This document shows, in pieces, positions 36,971 through 46,229 of a stretch of 64,000 bases of DNA. The stretch comes from Lachnospiraceae bacterium RM5 (lineage in GTDB: Bacteria; Bacillota; Clostridia; Lachnospirales; Lachnospiraceae): the NCBI GenBank assembly GCA_900110975.1, contig FOFK01000005.1, positions 184,329-248,328 on the forward strand, written 5' to 3'. The translations under genes were made by a program, and so were the position numbers. The stretch's first letter is position 1. Every line of letters begins with the position of its first letter. Under the pieces are notes generated by a model. The model was not told the DNA's origin. It saw only the letters and a list, made by a program, of their open reading frames with translations, and did no database searches.

Positions 36971-38746
36971 TTATTTTTCATCAACAGGATTAAATCCTTC
37001 TCTTGCAGCATATGATGTATGTAATAACTCATGAGCTTTATGAGAATTTGGCTCTCCTAAGAATTTATCATATAATTCTTTAATCTGTGGATTGTTATGA
37101 GACTGTCTGATAACCTGTCTTTCATCTTCAGAATAAAGAGCATTTGCTCTCTTTTCTTTATATGTATCTAAGATATCATCATCTTCATTTGGTAAGAAGC
37201 AGCTTCTTACATATGGCTGACCACCACCATTGATACATCCACCAGGACAACCCATTATCTCAATAAAGTGATATTTAGATTTTCCTTCTTTGATTTCATC
37301 TAATAAAACTTTAGCTGATTTCATTCCTGAAGCTAATGCTACATTTACAACTGTACCATTAATATCAATTGATGCTTCTCTGATTCCGGCTTCATGTCCA
37401 CGAACTTCTTTGAATTCGATTCCTTCTTTTTCTTTACCTGTGAGTTTGAAATAAACTGTTCTAAGAGCAGCTTCCATAACACCACCTGTAACACCAAAGA
37501 TAACACCGGCTCCTGTATAATCTCCCATGATATCCTGATCCCATTCTTCATCTGGAAGTTTGTTGAATAAGATACCACTTCTCTTAATCATTCTTGCAAG
37601 TTCTCTTGTTGTAATAACTGCATCTACATCAGCTATTCCATTAACCTTTTCCTGCTCTCTTTCTTTCTCGAATTTCTTAGCAACACAAGGCATAACAGAT
37701 ACAACAAATACATCCTTAGGATCAATACCATTCTGCTCAGCCCAGTAAGATTTAATTACTGCACCCTGCATCTGATGAGGTGACTTACATGATGAAAGAT
37801 GAGGTAATAAATCACCATAATTATATTCAGCATAGTTAATCCATCCTGGAGAACAAGATGTAATCATTGGAAGAACTCCACCATTTGTAAGTCTTCCAAG
37901 AAGTTCTGTTCCTTCTTCCATAATTGTTAAGTCAGCACCAAAGTTTACATCATAAACTCTTTCAAAACCAAGTCTTCTAAGTGCTGCAATCATCTTACCT
38001 GTAACAGGTGTTCCAATTGGATATCCAAATTCTTCACCAAGAGCAGCTCTTACAGCAGGTGCTGCCTGAACGATAACATGTTTTCCACTCTTGAAAGCTT
38101 CATCAATCTTTGTGATTTCTGAATTTTCCATAAGTGCTCCTGTAGGACATACGTTTACACACTGTCCACACTGGATACATGGTGAATCTGCAAAACTTCT
38201 GTCTTCAGCTGGTGCAACAAAAGTTTCAAATCCTCTGTTTTCAAATCCAAGAATACCAAGTCCATGAGCATTCTTACATCTTTCGATACATCTACCACAT
38301 AAAATACATTTTGTAGTATCTCTTACTAAACCTGGAGCAATTCTATCGATATGAGGTTCTGACATACTTCCTTTGAACATATCGTCTCTTGCACCTGTAA
38401 GATAAGCAACGTTTAAAAGTTCACACTGTCCGTTCTTATCACACTGCTGACAATTTTTATTGTGGTTTGATAATAATAATTCTACGCTTGCTCTTCTTGC
38501 TTCTACAGCTGCAGGTGTAGAAATCTTAATTTCCATTCCTTCTGCTACCGGATATACACAACTTGCAACAAGACCTCTTGCTCCTGTTACTTCAACAAGA
38601 CAAACACGGCATGAACCCTGGTTGCATTCTCCGTGATTAAAAGCACATAATGAAGGTATCTCATATCCGCAAGCCTTAGCTGCTTCAAGGATGGTTAATC
38701 CTTCTTCTACCTGATAGGAAATTCCCTCGATTTTAATATTAACCAT
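36971..38746 (-). CDS. hydA: [FeFe] hydrogenase catalytic subunit, NAD-linked trimeric type
   Basis: 591 aa, cytoplasmic, produces or consumes H2. Clusters in order: [2Fe-2S] at C34/C46/C49/C63; the His-Cys3 [4Fe-4S] site near H95-C108; two [4Fe-4S] ferredoxin motifs (C147-C157 and C190-C200). The H-cluster domain has TSCSPGW (C298), MPCVAKKFE (C354) and EIMGCPGGCINGGGQP. With HydB and HydC it should form the complex that, in Thermotoga and acetogens, bifurcates electrons between ferredoxin and NADH. GGAGG precedes the ATG. Maturases HydE, HydF and HydG are not in the window. Confidence 0.95.
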   Translation of the reverse strand: MVNIKIEGISYQVEEGLTILEAAKACGYEIPSLCAFNHGECNQGSCRVCLVEVTGARGLVASCVYPVAEGMEIKISTPAAVEARRASVELLLSNHNKNCQQCDKNGQCELLNVAYLTGARDDMFKGSMSEPHIDRIAPGLVRDTTKCILCGRCIERCKNAHGLGILGFENRGFETFVAPAEDRSFADSPCIQCGQCVNVCPTGALMENSEITKIDEAFKSGKHVIVQAAPAVRAALGEEFGYPIGTPVTGKMIAALRRLGFERVYDVNFGADLTIMEEGTELLGRLTNGGVLPMITSCSPGWINYAEYNYGDLLPHLSSCKSPHQMQGAVIKSYWAEQNGIDPKDVFVVSVMPCVAKKFEKEREQEKVNGIADVDAVITTRELARMIKRSGILFNKLPDEEWDQDIMGDYTGAGVIFGVTGGVMEAALRTVYFKLTGKEKEGIEFKEVRGHEAGIREASIDINGTVVNVALASGMKSAKVLLDEIKEGKSKYHFIEIMGCPGGCINGGGQPYVRSCFLPNEDDDILDTYKEKRANALYSEDERQVIRQSHNNPQIKELYDKFLGEPNSHKAHELLHTSYAAREGFNPVDEK

Positions 38747-38764
38747 ATTCTCTCTACCTCCACC

Positions 38765-40648
38765 TTATTTCTTCTCTATTGCGCCAACTCTACATGTATT
38801 TATGCAGGCACCGCATTTAACGCATTTACTTGTATCAATACTAAATGAAGCCAATTTATGACCTTCTGGAGTATAATCAGTTCTTGTAATACATCCTGCA
38901 GGACATCCCTTAGCACAAAGACCACATCCAACACACTTATCCTGGTCGATATGATATTCCATAAGGTTTTTACAAACGTGAGCTGGACATTTCTTATCAA
39001 CAATGTGTGCTAAATATTCATCTTTAAAATGTTTAAGAGTTGATGTTACAGGGTTTGAAGCTGTCTGACCAAGAGCACATAATGAATTAGCTTTAACTGT
39101 TTTACTAAGTTCTTCTAATTCATCAAGGTCTTTCATTGTTCCCTGACCATCTGTAATCTTTGTAAGGATTTCAAGCATACGCTTTGTTCCTATACGACAC
39201 GGAGAACATTTACCACATGATTCATCACAGATAAATTCCATATAGAATTTAGCAACGTCAACCATACAGTTATCTTCATCCATAACGATAGCTCCACCGG
39301 AACCCATCATAGAACCTTTCTGTACAAGGTTATCAAAATCAATAGGTTCATCTAAGAACTCTTCTGTAAGACATCCACCTGATGGTCCACCAGTCTGGAT
39401 AGCTTTAAATTTCTTACCGTTTGGAATTCCACCACCGATATCATAAATAAGTTCTCTTAAAGTTGTTCCCATTGGAACTTCTACGAGACCTACGTTATTT
39501 ACTTTTCCACCAAGGGCAAATACTTTTGTTCCCTTAGAGTTTTCTGTTCCAACGCTTGCGAAATTCTCTGCACCTTCTCTTAAGATGTAAGGGATACATG
39601 CAAGTGTTTCAACGTTGTTAATAATAGTTGGTTTTCCCCAAAGACCTTTAACAGCTGGGAAAGGTGGTCTTGGTCTTGGCATACCTCTCTTACCTTCGAT
39701 AGAGTTAAGAAGTGCTGTTTCTTCACCACAAACGAAAGCTCCTGCACCTAAACGAAGGTGGCAGTCAAAGCTGAATCCTGTTCCCATGATATTTTCGCCA
39801 AGAAGACCAACTTCTTTAGCCTGTTTGATAGCGATTTTTAATCTGTTTACAGCGATTGGATATTCAGCACGAACATAGAAATATCCGTTCTTTGCACCGA
39901 TTGCATATCCGGCGATAACCATACCTTCGATAACACCTAAAGGATTACCTTCTAAGATACTACGATCCATGAATGCTCCCGGATCACCTTCATCACCATT
40001 ACATACAACATATTTATCTTCACTTTCAACATCATATGCAAATTTCCATTTACGTCCTGATGGGAATCCGGCACCACCACGTCCTCTGATTCCTGATGCT
40101 AATACTTCATTAATAACATCTTCTCTTGACATAGATAAAGCTCTCTTTAATCCTTTGAAAGCTCCCATACCAAGTGCTTCGTTAATATCTTCAGGATTGA
40201 TAACACCACAACCATGAAGAGCAACTCTTCTCTGTTTTTTGTAGAAATTAATATCTTCCTGTTTAGATACTTTTTCTCCTGTTGAAGGCTCAACATATAA
40301 AAGTCTTTCAACAACAGTATTATTAATGATATCTGATTCAACGATTTCTTCAACATCATCAATATTTACAAGTCTGTATAATGTATCTTCAGGGAATATT
40401 TTTACGAATGGTCCCTGTGAACAGAATCCAAAACATCCTACCTGATTTACAGTAGCCTTATCATCTACGCCTTTTTCTTTAAGTACAGTTTTGAATTTTT
40501 CCATGATTTCTTTGGAATTACTTGATAAACATCCTGTACCACCACATAAAACGATATGTCTTTTTCCATCATTTCCTGAAAGTTTGTCTTCAAGATTCTT
40601 TGAACAGACATCGCTCTGCTTTTCCATAGCTTCAACTGAATCTATCAT
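38765..40648 (-). CDS. hydB: NADH/FMN-binding subunit of the trimeric [FeFe] hydrogenase (NuoF-like)
   Basis: 627 aa. An N-terminal thioredoxin-like [2Fe-2S] domain (CGGTGCLSS...VGCFGFCSQGP), then a NuoF-like core with the GRGGAGFPSGRKW FMN/NADH loop and GDEGDPGAFMDR. A [4Fe-4S] site (SCGKCSPCRIG) and two C-terminal ferredoxin-type clusters (CVGCGLCAKGCP; CVKCGACINTC) complete it. It carries the NAD(H) site of the complex. The start overlaps the hydC stop (TAATG), with GGAGG 9 nt before it. Confidence 0.95.
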   Translation of the reverse strand: MIDSVEAMEKQSDVCSKNLEDKLSGNDGKRHIVLCGGTGCLSSNSKEIMEKFKTVLKEKGVDDKATVNQVGCFGFCSQGPFVKIFPEDTLYRLVNIDDVEEIVESDIINNTVVERLLYVEPSTGEKVSKQEDINFYKKQRRVALHGCGVINPEDINEALGMGAFKGLKRALSMSREDVINEVLASGIRGRGGAGFPSGRKWKFAYDVESEDKYVVCNGDEGDPGAFMDRSILEGNPLGVIEGMVIAGYAIGAKNGYFYVRAEYPIAVNRLKIAIKQAKEVGLLGENIMGTGFSFDCHLRLGAGAFVCGEETALLNSIEGKRGMPRPRPPFPAVKGLWGKPTIINNVETLACIPYILREGAENFASVGTENSKGTKVFALGGKVNNVGLVEVPMGTTLRELIYDIGGGIPNGKKFKAIQTGGPSGGCLTEEFLDEPIDFDNLVQKGSMMGSGGAIVMDEDNCMVDVAKFYMEFICDESCGKCSPCRIGTKRMLEILTKITDGQGTMKDLDELEELSKTVKANSLCALGQTASNPVTSTLKHFKDEYLAHIVDKKCPAHVCKNLMEYHIDQDKCVGCGLCAKGCPAGCITRTDYTPEGHKLASFSIDTSKCVKCGACINTCRVGAIEKK

Positions 40649-41139
40649 TATGCCTGGCCCTCCTCTTCTTTTTTATACTGGTCGATAACATCCTGTACCA
40701 TTGCTGGAGTCATCTTAGGATAAACCTTACCATTAATTGATACAGCTGGTGCAATACCACAAGCACCAATACAACGAAGGGCATCAAGTGTGAAAAGTCC
40801 GTCCTTTGTAGTTCCGCCCGGCTTTATTTCTAATATCTCTGCAAATTTATCAATAACCTGCTGAGCACCTTTAACGTAGCATGCTGTTCCTAAACAACAT
40901 CCAATTACATATTTTCCCTTTGGAGTAAGAGAAAAGAATGAATAAAAAGTAACAACACCATATATTTCTGCAACAGAAATACCTGTTTTTTCAGATACAA
41001 TTTCCTGAACCTCAAGAGGAATATAGCCATATTCATTCTGAATATCACTAAGTATCATCATAAGAGGTGTATTCTCATTTGTGTATCTGTCACAAATTTC
41101 CGTAATTTTATTAACGGCAGCTTCATTAAGCTTACACAT
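40648..41139 (-). CDS. hydC: NuoE-like [2Fe-2S] subunit of the trimeric [FeFe] hydrogenase
   Basis: 163 aa, thioredoxin-like fold. The [2Fe-2S] ligands are C82 and C87 (CLGTAC) and C123 and C127 (CIGAC), the normal NuoE pattern. It is the first gene of hydCBA. AAAGGAGG precedes the ATG, and a near-consensus promoter lies about 65 nt upstream. It is translationally coupled to hydB. Confidence 0.95.
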   Translation of the reverse strand: MCKLNEAAVNKITEICDRYTNENTPLMMILSDIQNEYGYIPLEVQEIVSEKTGISVAEIYGVVTFYSFFSLTPKGKYVIGCCLGTACYVKGAQQVIDKFAEILEIKPGGTTKDGLFTLDALRCIGACGIAPAVSINGKVYPKMTPAMVQDVIDQYKKEEEGQA

Positions 41140-41205
41140 AAATAAAATCCTCCTTTATACATACTTTTTTTGAGAAAATTTTAAGAACAAAATCTCCTAA
41201 TCGTA

Positions 41206-41234
41206 ATTATAACAAAAAACATATTATTATTCAA
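41206..41234 (-). promoter_or_regulatory. Promoter of hydCBA
   Basis: Minus strand: TTGAAT (41229-41234), a 17-nt spacer, perfect TATAAT (41206-41211). No obvious operator was seen beside it. Confidence 0.8.
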
Positions 41235-41307
41235 AAAGATTAGTTAAAAATTTAGCAAATACTTTGTATTTTTTTAAGTACATTTTATTTTACCTTTTTC
41301 TTATTTT

Positions 41308-42495
41308 TTATCTTATTTCCTCCCCGGGCTTTTTCTTTGATTTTTTGTCTTCATACATCAATTCATCAGCCTCTCTAAATAATTTTTCTAAATCATATCC
41401 TCCTTTCCCATATGCCATTCCACAGGCAATGATGCATTCTAAATCTTTTTCTTTTTCATTTAAAAGTTTTAATGAATTTTCCCATTCATCTTTTATCTGT
41501 AATGCTTCTTCTTTTGAAACATTTTTAGCAATAAGCATAAATTCATCTCCACCCATCCTGAAACCAAAAACATTTTCTCCTTCAACCATGTGAACACTAT
41601 TTGCTGCTTTTATAATAAGCTTATCACCCATTTCATGTCCCATTGTATCATTAACTTTCTTTAAGTTATTTACATCAAGATTAAAAATTGCTATAGAATC
41701 ATAATTATTAAAATCATGTTCTAACATTCTAAGATACTTACCCTTATTATATAGACCTGTTAAATGGTCATGTTCATTTTCATATCTCATCTTTTCATGC
41801 AACAAACCATTTTCCATATAAAGAATAATATTGTTACTATACATTACATTGTCCAGCTCAGAAGTAAGAATTCCTTCTTCCTCTTTTAACATTATCACAC
41901 ACTGCCACTCCTGCAATTTGTCATTGCAATAACATATAAAACCATCTCTTATTTCACCTTTTTCAATTTCAAACTGGTTATTTACCAATTCTTTTTTTCT
42001 GTCAAACTCATCTTTTTCTGAATCATATATAGTTTTTTCAACATGTTCGCCTTTTTTAAGATACATTATTACTTTTTTGGTTTTAAACAATTCACATACC
42101 TCAGGAAGAAAACTATAATATTTTTCAGAAATTTTCTTTAAAACAGAAACCAGAAATTCAAATTTTTTTCTTATTTCGCTTGAATATGATGTTAAATTTT
42201 TAGAATAATCAATAAGTTTTGTAACATCAGTTAACTGATGAAAATATAATTTTTCACCATTAACCTCATTAACTTTTGATTTTATAAGATAATATTTTGA
42301 TGCTTTTTTATCAGGCAGTTCCCATACAATACAATTATCTTCATCATTTATTTCAGGACAAAAGATTTCCCATACATCATTTACACTATCAGATAAAAAT
42401 AAATTATCATCCTTATAAACAAACTCACCTTTATCGTTTGTTATTAAAACACCTCCAATATCATTTAATAAAAACGATAATATTTTTTCAGTCAT
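41308..42495 (-). CDS. Diguanylate cyclase (GGDEF) with N-terminal PAS-like region
   Basis: 395 aa, no TM helices. The N-terminal ~100 residues look PAS-like, and a middle region (~100-220) may be another sensor fold. The C-terminal GGDEF domain is intact: DHLTGLYNKGKYLRML, FNLDVNNLKKVNDTMGHEMGD and RMGGDEFML. No RxxD inhibitory site is visible at the usual position before GGDEF. It should make c-di-GMP from GTP. AAGGAG precedes the ATG. It is divergent from the DUF2752 gene. Confidence 0.92.
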   Translation of the reverse strand: MTEKILSFLLNDIGGVLITNDKGEFVYKDDNLFLSDSVNDVWEIFCPEINDEDNCIVWELPDKKASKYYLIKSKVNEVNGEKLYFHQLTDVTKLIDYSKNLTSYSSEIRKKFEFLVSVLKKISEKYYSFLPEVCELFKTKKVIMYLKKGEHVEKTIYDSEKDEFDRKKELVNNQFEIEKGEIRDGFICYCNDKLQEWQCVIMLKEEEGILTSELDNVMYSNNIILYMENGLLHEKMRYENEHDHLTGLYNKGKYLRMLEHDFNNYDSIAIFNLDVNNLKKVNDTMGHEMGDKLIIKAANSVHMVEGENVFGFRMGGDEFMLIAKNVSKEEALQIKDEWENSLKLLNEKEKDLECIIACGMAYGKGGYDLEKLFREADELMYEDKKSKKKPGEEIR

Positions 42496-42577
42496 ATCTT
42501 CCTTCTCCTTAAACTTTCAAAATATAAGAAAATAATTTATACTCTAATAAAGCATTACTTTAAAAGAGGATCGTTAC

Positions 42578-43036
42578 ATGAAATTCATAAAACAAAAAAT
42601 TATGCCCTTCTTAAAAACAGATAATTCAAAAGACATTTTTAGTTTTATTTTATTTATATTAATTATATATGGCTTTTTTTTCATCAGCGGTATTGGATGT
42701 CCCATAAAATTCCTTACCGGAATTTCCTGTATGGGATGTGGCATGACCCGTTCATACTATGCATTATTATCTTTAAATTTCAAGGATGCCATATATTACC
42801 ATCCATTATTTTTCATACCGCCGATTATTTTATTATTAATATTATTTAAAAAACATATCCCTGAAAATTTTTTTAAAACAGTAATTTTTATCTCTGTTAC
42901 ATTGTTTGTAATTACCTATTTTTACAGACTTTTCTTTATGGATACTCCTATTGTGGTATGTCATATAAAATCAGGTTTTATATATAAATTCATATATAAA
43001 ATCTATCAAACATTTAGTGCAGCCACCACAAAATAA
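42578..43036 (+). CDS. DUF2752 membrane protein
   Basis: 152 aa with about three or four TM segments. The DUF2752 signature is clear: GIGCPIKFLTGISCMGCGMTRSYYALLS, with a Cys-rich CMGCGMTR core. AGAGGAT precedes the ATG. The function of the family is unknown to me. It is convergent with the pullulanase gene, only 5 bp between ends. Confidence 0.88.
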   Translation: MKFIKQKIMPFLKTDNSKDIFSFILFILIIYGFFFISGIGCPIKFLTGISCMGCGMTRSYYALLSLNFKDAIYYHPLFFIPPIILLLILFKKHIPENFFKTVIFISVTLFVITYFYRLFFMDTPIVVCHIKSGFIYKFIYKIYQTFSAATTK

Positions 43037-43041
43037 TTACA

Positions 43042-46000
43042 TTAGTTAATTTCAGGAATGTTTACACTTATACAGTCTTTTCCATTGTATCCTGAGAGTT
43101 CTGAATCAGAAAACTTCTTAGTACTTACTAAATATCTGTAAGTCTTTCCAGGCTCTGCTGTATAGTATGTTGCATAATTTTTTGAAACTTCCTTAGGTGC
43201 AGATAAAGTCTTAGTCTTTAAGTAATATTTATAAACATAATATTTGCTTACACCACTAACCTTATCCCATGAAAGTGTCAAACATCCTTTAGAATAATCG
43301 TAAGAAGCTTTTGGCACAACTGAAGTATTTATCTTTTTGCCAACCATGGCATCTACTGCAAATTCTTTACTAACATTGTTTGAAACAGCTGTGTCTGATA
43401 CAGCCTGTACAATGTATCTGTATGTTTTCCCTGCTGTTAATCCGTTAAATGTAGCTGTTGTATCTGTTACAACTTTAGATGTCTGAATGGTACCTGTGCT
43501 TGGGAAATATTTATAAAGCTGATAAGAAGTTGCTCCCTCAACTGCATCCCACGAAACCACTACTGACTTAGACGAATTTGATGTTGCATATGCTACAGGT
43601 GCATTAAGTTCTTTTACAACAGGTTTATATGCTGACCATGAAGATGATGAATATGTATAAAGATTATTATCATTTGTTGGTATAGTAAGATCCCCTGTCT
43701 GTGTTCCCGAACCATTATTAAATATTATGCTGTCATATCCGCTTAATATATCAACATCTGTATAATAATATCCATCTTCACCTTTACTTATCTTTGTTCC
43801 CGGCCATGCACTTACATACTCTTTTGTAGTATTATTCCATACATAAACATATACATCAGACCAGCCCGCTGTATTATCAAAATATATTCTCTTTATTGGT
43901 TCTTTATCAGTTTTATAATAATAATTTACTACCTGATCTGTTGTAGAAAATACGGATGAAGTATTTCCTGTTGTTTTTGTAACATAATATCCAAGATTCG
44001 TAAGTTCACTAAGTGGTGATGTTGTATAAGAACTTCCTTCATTACCCTTTAATGTTTCTGTCTTATACACATTTCCTGTATTTTCAATAATATGATTTAC
44101 TGTAACTTTGCATTTATCAGATATAACCGTATTATCAAAACTTGTTTTATCTATAAGTACCATTGTGGATCTTGCAGGAACCGTAACAGTACTTGATGAT
44201 GTTCCTAAAGATTCTATACCTGCATTTGTTCCATCTGCAACAATAACCCACTGTGAAGGCAATGTAACTCCATCATAAGTCATAAGAGAAACTGTCTTCG
44301 CAGTTGAATTTGAATTATGAACTACTGCCGCAAAATTCCATCCATCATTGCTTAATTTATTATACATTGTAAATGCCACAACATTTGAAGGACAAGAACT
44401 TCCCCAAGAGAAATATATTGTGTTATTACTTGTATTTGTCGGATCCCTGAATGGTTCATAGGCCTTTCTTATCTCTATAAGACCTTTATAATAACTTACT
44501 ATATCACTATATGTAACTGTATTTATCCATTTTAGCTGGTTTGTTTCAGTAGATGCATTATAGCTGTTTTCATTTCCATTTTTACTTCTTGCAAATTCTT
44601 CACCTGCCTGGAAAAATGGAATTCCCTGTGAAGTAAGTATAATTCCACCGGCCATCTTATTCATTGCAACTAAATCATCATATCTTGTAGTATATCCATA
44701 TCCACCCTTTACAGATTTAACAAGCTTATCATACAAAGAATAATTATCATGTGCTGATGTATAAGTAATTGTCTGGGATGGACATTTAGACCATTTATTT
44801 GAATTTGACATTTCTGTTGAATTTGCCTGAATAGAACCCTTTAATGCTGTTTCAAAGCCTGTTGCACCCTGTATAAATCCCTTATCTGCAGCATTAAAAC
44901 AGCTTCCTTTTATGGCATCTCTCATCTTATCATTAAAAGCTGCAACTTCTTCTGATACATAAGACATATTTCCCTGTACGGCTGTAAGCTTTGGACATGC
45001 TACATCACCTGAACTCCAAGGTTCACCATAAATTAATATATCCGGATCTATTTTATCTAATTCTTCCCTGATTTTATTCATTGTATCCACATCATGAATA
45101 CCCATAAGGTCAAATCTGAATCCGTCTATATGATATTCTTTTGCCCAGTACACAACAGAATCTACCATGTATTTCTGATACATTGCCCTGTCACTTGCTG
45201 TTTCATTTCCACATCCTGAAGCATTTGCTAAAGTTCCGTCTGCATTCTGTCTGTAATAATATCCAGGAACCGTAAAATTAAACCAGTCATTTATTCCTGA
45301 ATCTCCTGCATATGTATGGTTATAAACCACATCCATTACAACACCGATATTTTTATCATGTAATGATTTAACCATCTGTTTATATTCATTTACCCTTACA
45401 TTTCCATCATATGGGTTTGTTGAATACGAACCTTCCGGCGTATTATAATTTAATGGATCATATCCCCAGTTAAACTGGTCAGTATTAAGCTTTGTTTCAT
45501 CTACACTTCCATAATCATAAACAGGAAGAAGATGAATATGTGTAATACCTAAATCTTCAAGATAATCAATACCTGTTTTATGTACTCCGTCAGAATTAAC
45601 AGTTGTACCTATTTCTGTAAAAGCTAAAAACTTTCCTTTATTTGTCATACCGGAATCTGATGAAGAAGAAAAATCCCTTACATGAGCTTCCCAGATTATG
45701 GCATCTGTCTGATTATCACAATCTACTCTTTTATCATTTTCCCAACCGGATGGATCTGTAGAATCAAGGTCAATAACCATTCCTCTTAAACCATTTACAC
45801 CTGTTGATTTTGCATATATATCAACAGTTTCTTTTGTAGTTCCATTTGCTGTAACAAGATAAGTGTAATATGTTCCTTTTAAATCTCCGGAAACAGTTAC
45901 AGACCATATACCATTTCCACTTGTATATGACATATCCCTTATTTCAATAACTCCTGCACCCGCTTCACTATCTGAACCGGTATAATATCTTTTTAATTTA

Positions 46001-46215
46001 ACGCTTGTGGCAGTTGGTGCCCAAACCTTAAATGTTGTAGATGTTTTTGAATAAGTTGCACCTAAATCATCACCAGAATATGCATATGCATCAAGTGCTG
46101 ATAAATCGGAATATGCACTTGCAAATGCAGCAAAATGCATACCATTCATCAAAGATACAACCATTGCAAACATCATAAATACTGACAGTGTACGCTTAAA
46201 TTTTCTTTTTTCCAT
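43042..46215 (-). CDS. pulA: Secreted type I pullulanase (GH13_14) with starch-binding and FN3-like modules
   Basis: 1057 aa, extracellular alpha-1,6-debranching enzyme. Signal peptide (cleavage near FASA), a CBM48-like domain (~43-130), then the GH13 catalytic domain. The type I motif is FNWGYDP (249-255 region); the nucleophile is Asp369 in DGFRFDLMG, the acid Glu398 in IYGEPW, and the third Asp lies in TSAHDNYSLYD. After the catalytic core come a MucBP-like repeat (VNHIIENTGNVYKTETLKG), a CBM26-like starch-binding module (YFDNTAGWSDVYVYVWN) and two FN3-like modules ending YRYLVSTKKF. No sorting signal is seen. It lies 14 bp after the HD-GYP gene with AAAGGAG before the ATG. Confidence 0.93.
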   Translation of the reverse strand: MEKRKFKRTLSVFMMFAMVVSLMNGMHFAAFASAYSDLSALDAYAYSGDDLGATYSKTSTTFKVWAPTATSVKLKRYYTGSDSEAGAGVIEIRDMSYTSGNGIWSVTVSGDLKGTYYTYLVTANGTTKETVDIYAKSTGVNGLRGMVIDLDSTDPSGWENDKRVDCDNQTDAIIWEAHVRDFSSSSDSGMTNKGKFLAFTEIGTTVNSDGVHKTGIDYLEDLGITHIHLLPVYDYGSVDETKLNTDQFNWGYDPLNYNTPEGSYSTNPYDGNVRVNEYKQMVKSLHDKNIGVVMDVVYNHTYAGDSGINDWFNFTVPGYYYRQNADGTLANASGCGNETASDRAMYQKYMVDSVVYWAKEYHIDGFRFDLMGIHDVDTMNKIREELDKIDPDILIYGEPWSSGDVACPKLTAVQGNMSYVSEEVAAFNDKMRDAIKGSCFNAADKGFIQGATGFETALKGSIQANSTEMSNSNKWSKCPSQTITYTSAHDNYSLYDKLVKSVKGGYGYTTRYDDLVAMNKMAGGIILTSQGIPFFQAGEEFARSKNGNENSYNASTETNQLKWINTVTYSDIVSYYKGLIEIRKAYEPFRDPTNTSNNTIYFSWGSSCPSNVVAFTMYNKLSNDGWNFAAVVHNSNSTAKTVSLMTYDGVTLPSQWVIVADGTNAGIESLGTSSSTVTVPARSTMVLIDKTSFDNTVISDKCKVTVNHIIENTGNVYKTETLKGNEGSSYTTSPLSELTNLGYYVTKTTGNTSSVFSTTDQVVNYYYKTDKEPIKRIYFDNTAGWSDVYVYVWNNTTKEYVSAWPGTKISKGEDGYYYTDVDILSGYDSIIFNNGSGTQTGDLTIPTNDNNLYTYSSSSWSAYKPVVKELNAPVAYATSNSSKSVVVSWDAVEGATSYQLYKYFPSTGTIQTSKVVTDTTATFNGLTAGKTYRYIVQAVSDTAVSNNVSKEFAVDAMVGKKINTSVVPKASYDYSKGCLTLSWDKVSGVSKYYVYKYYLKTKTLSAPKEVSKNYATYYTAEPGKTYRYLVSTKKFSDSELSGYNGKDCISVNIPEIN

Positions 46216-46229
46216 AACAATCTCCTTTC

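Noticed and set aside
36970..41139. Formate dehydrogenase or complex I genes
   Set aside because: The NuoE/NuoF-like subunits are followed directly by an H-cluster subunit with all three cysteine motifs, so this is a trimeric [FeFe] hydrogenase.
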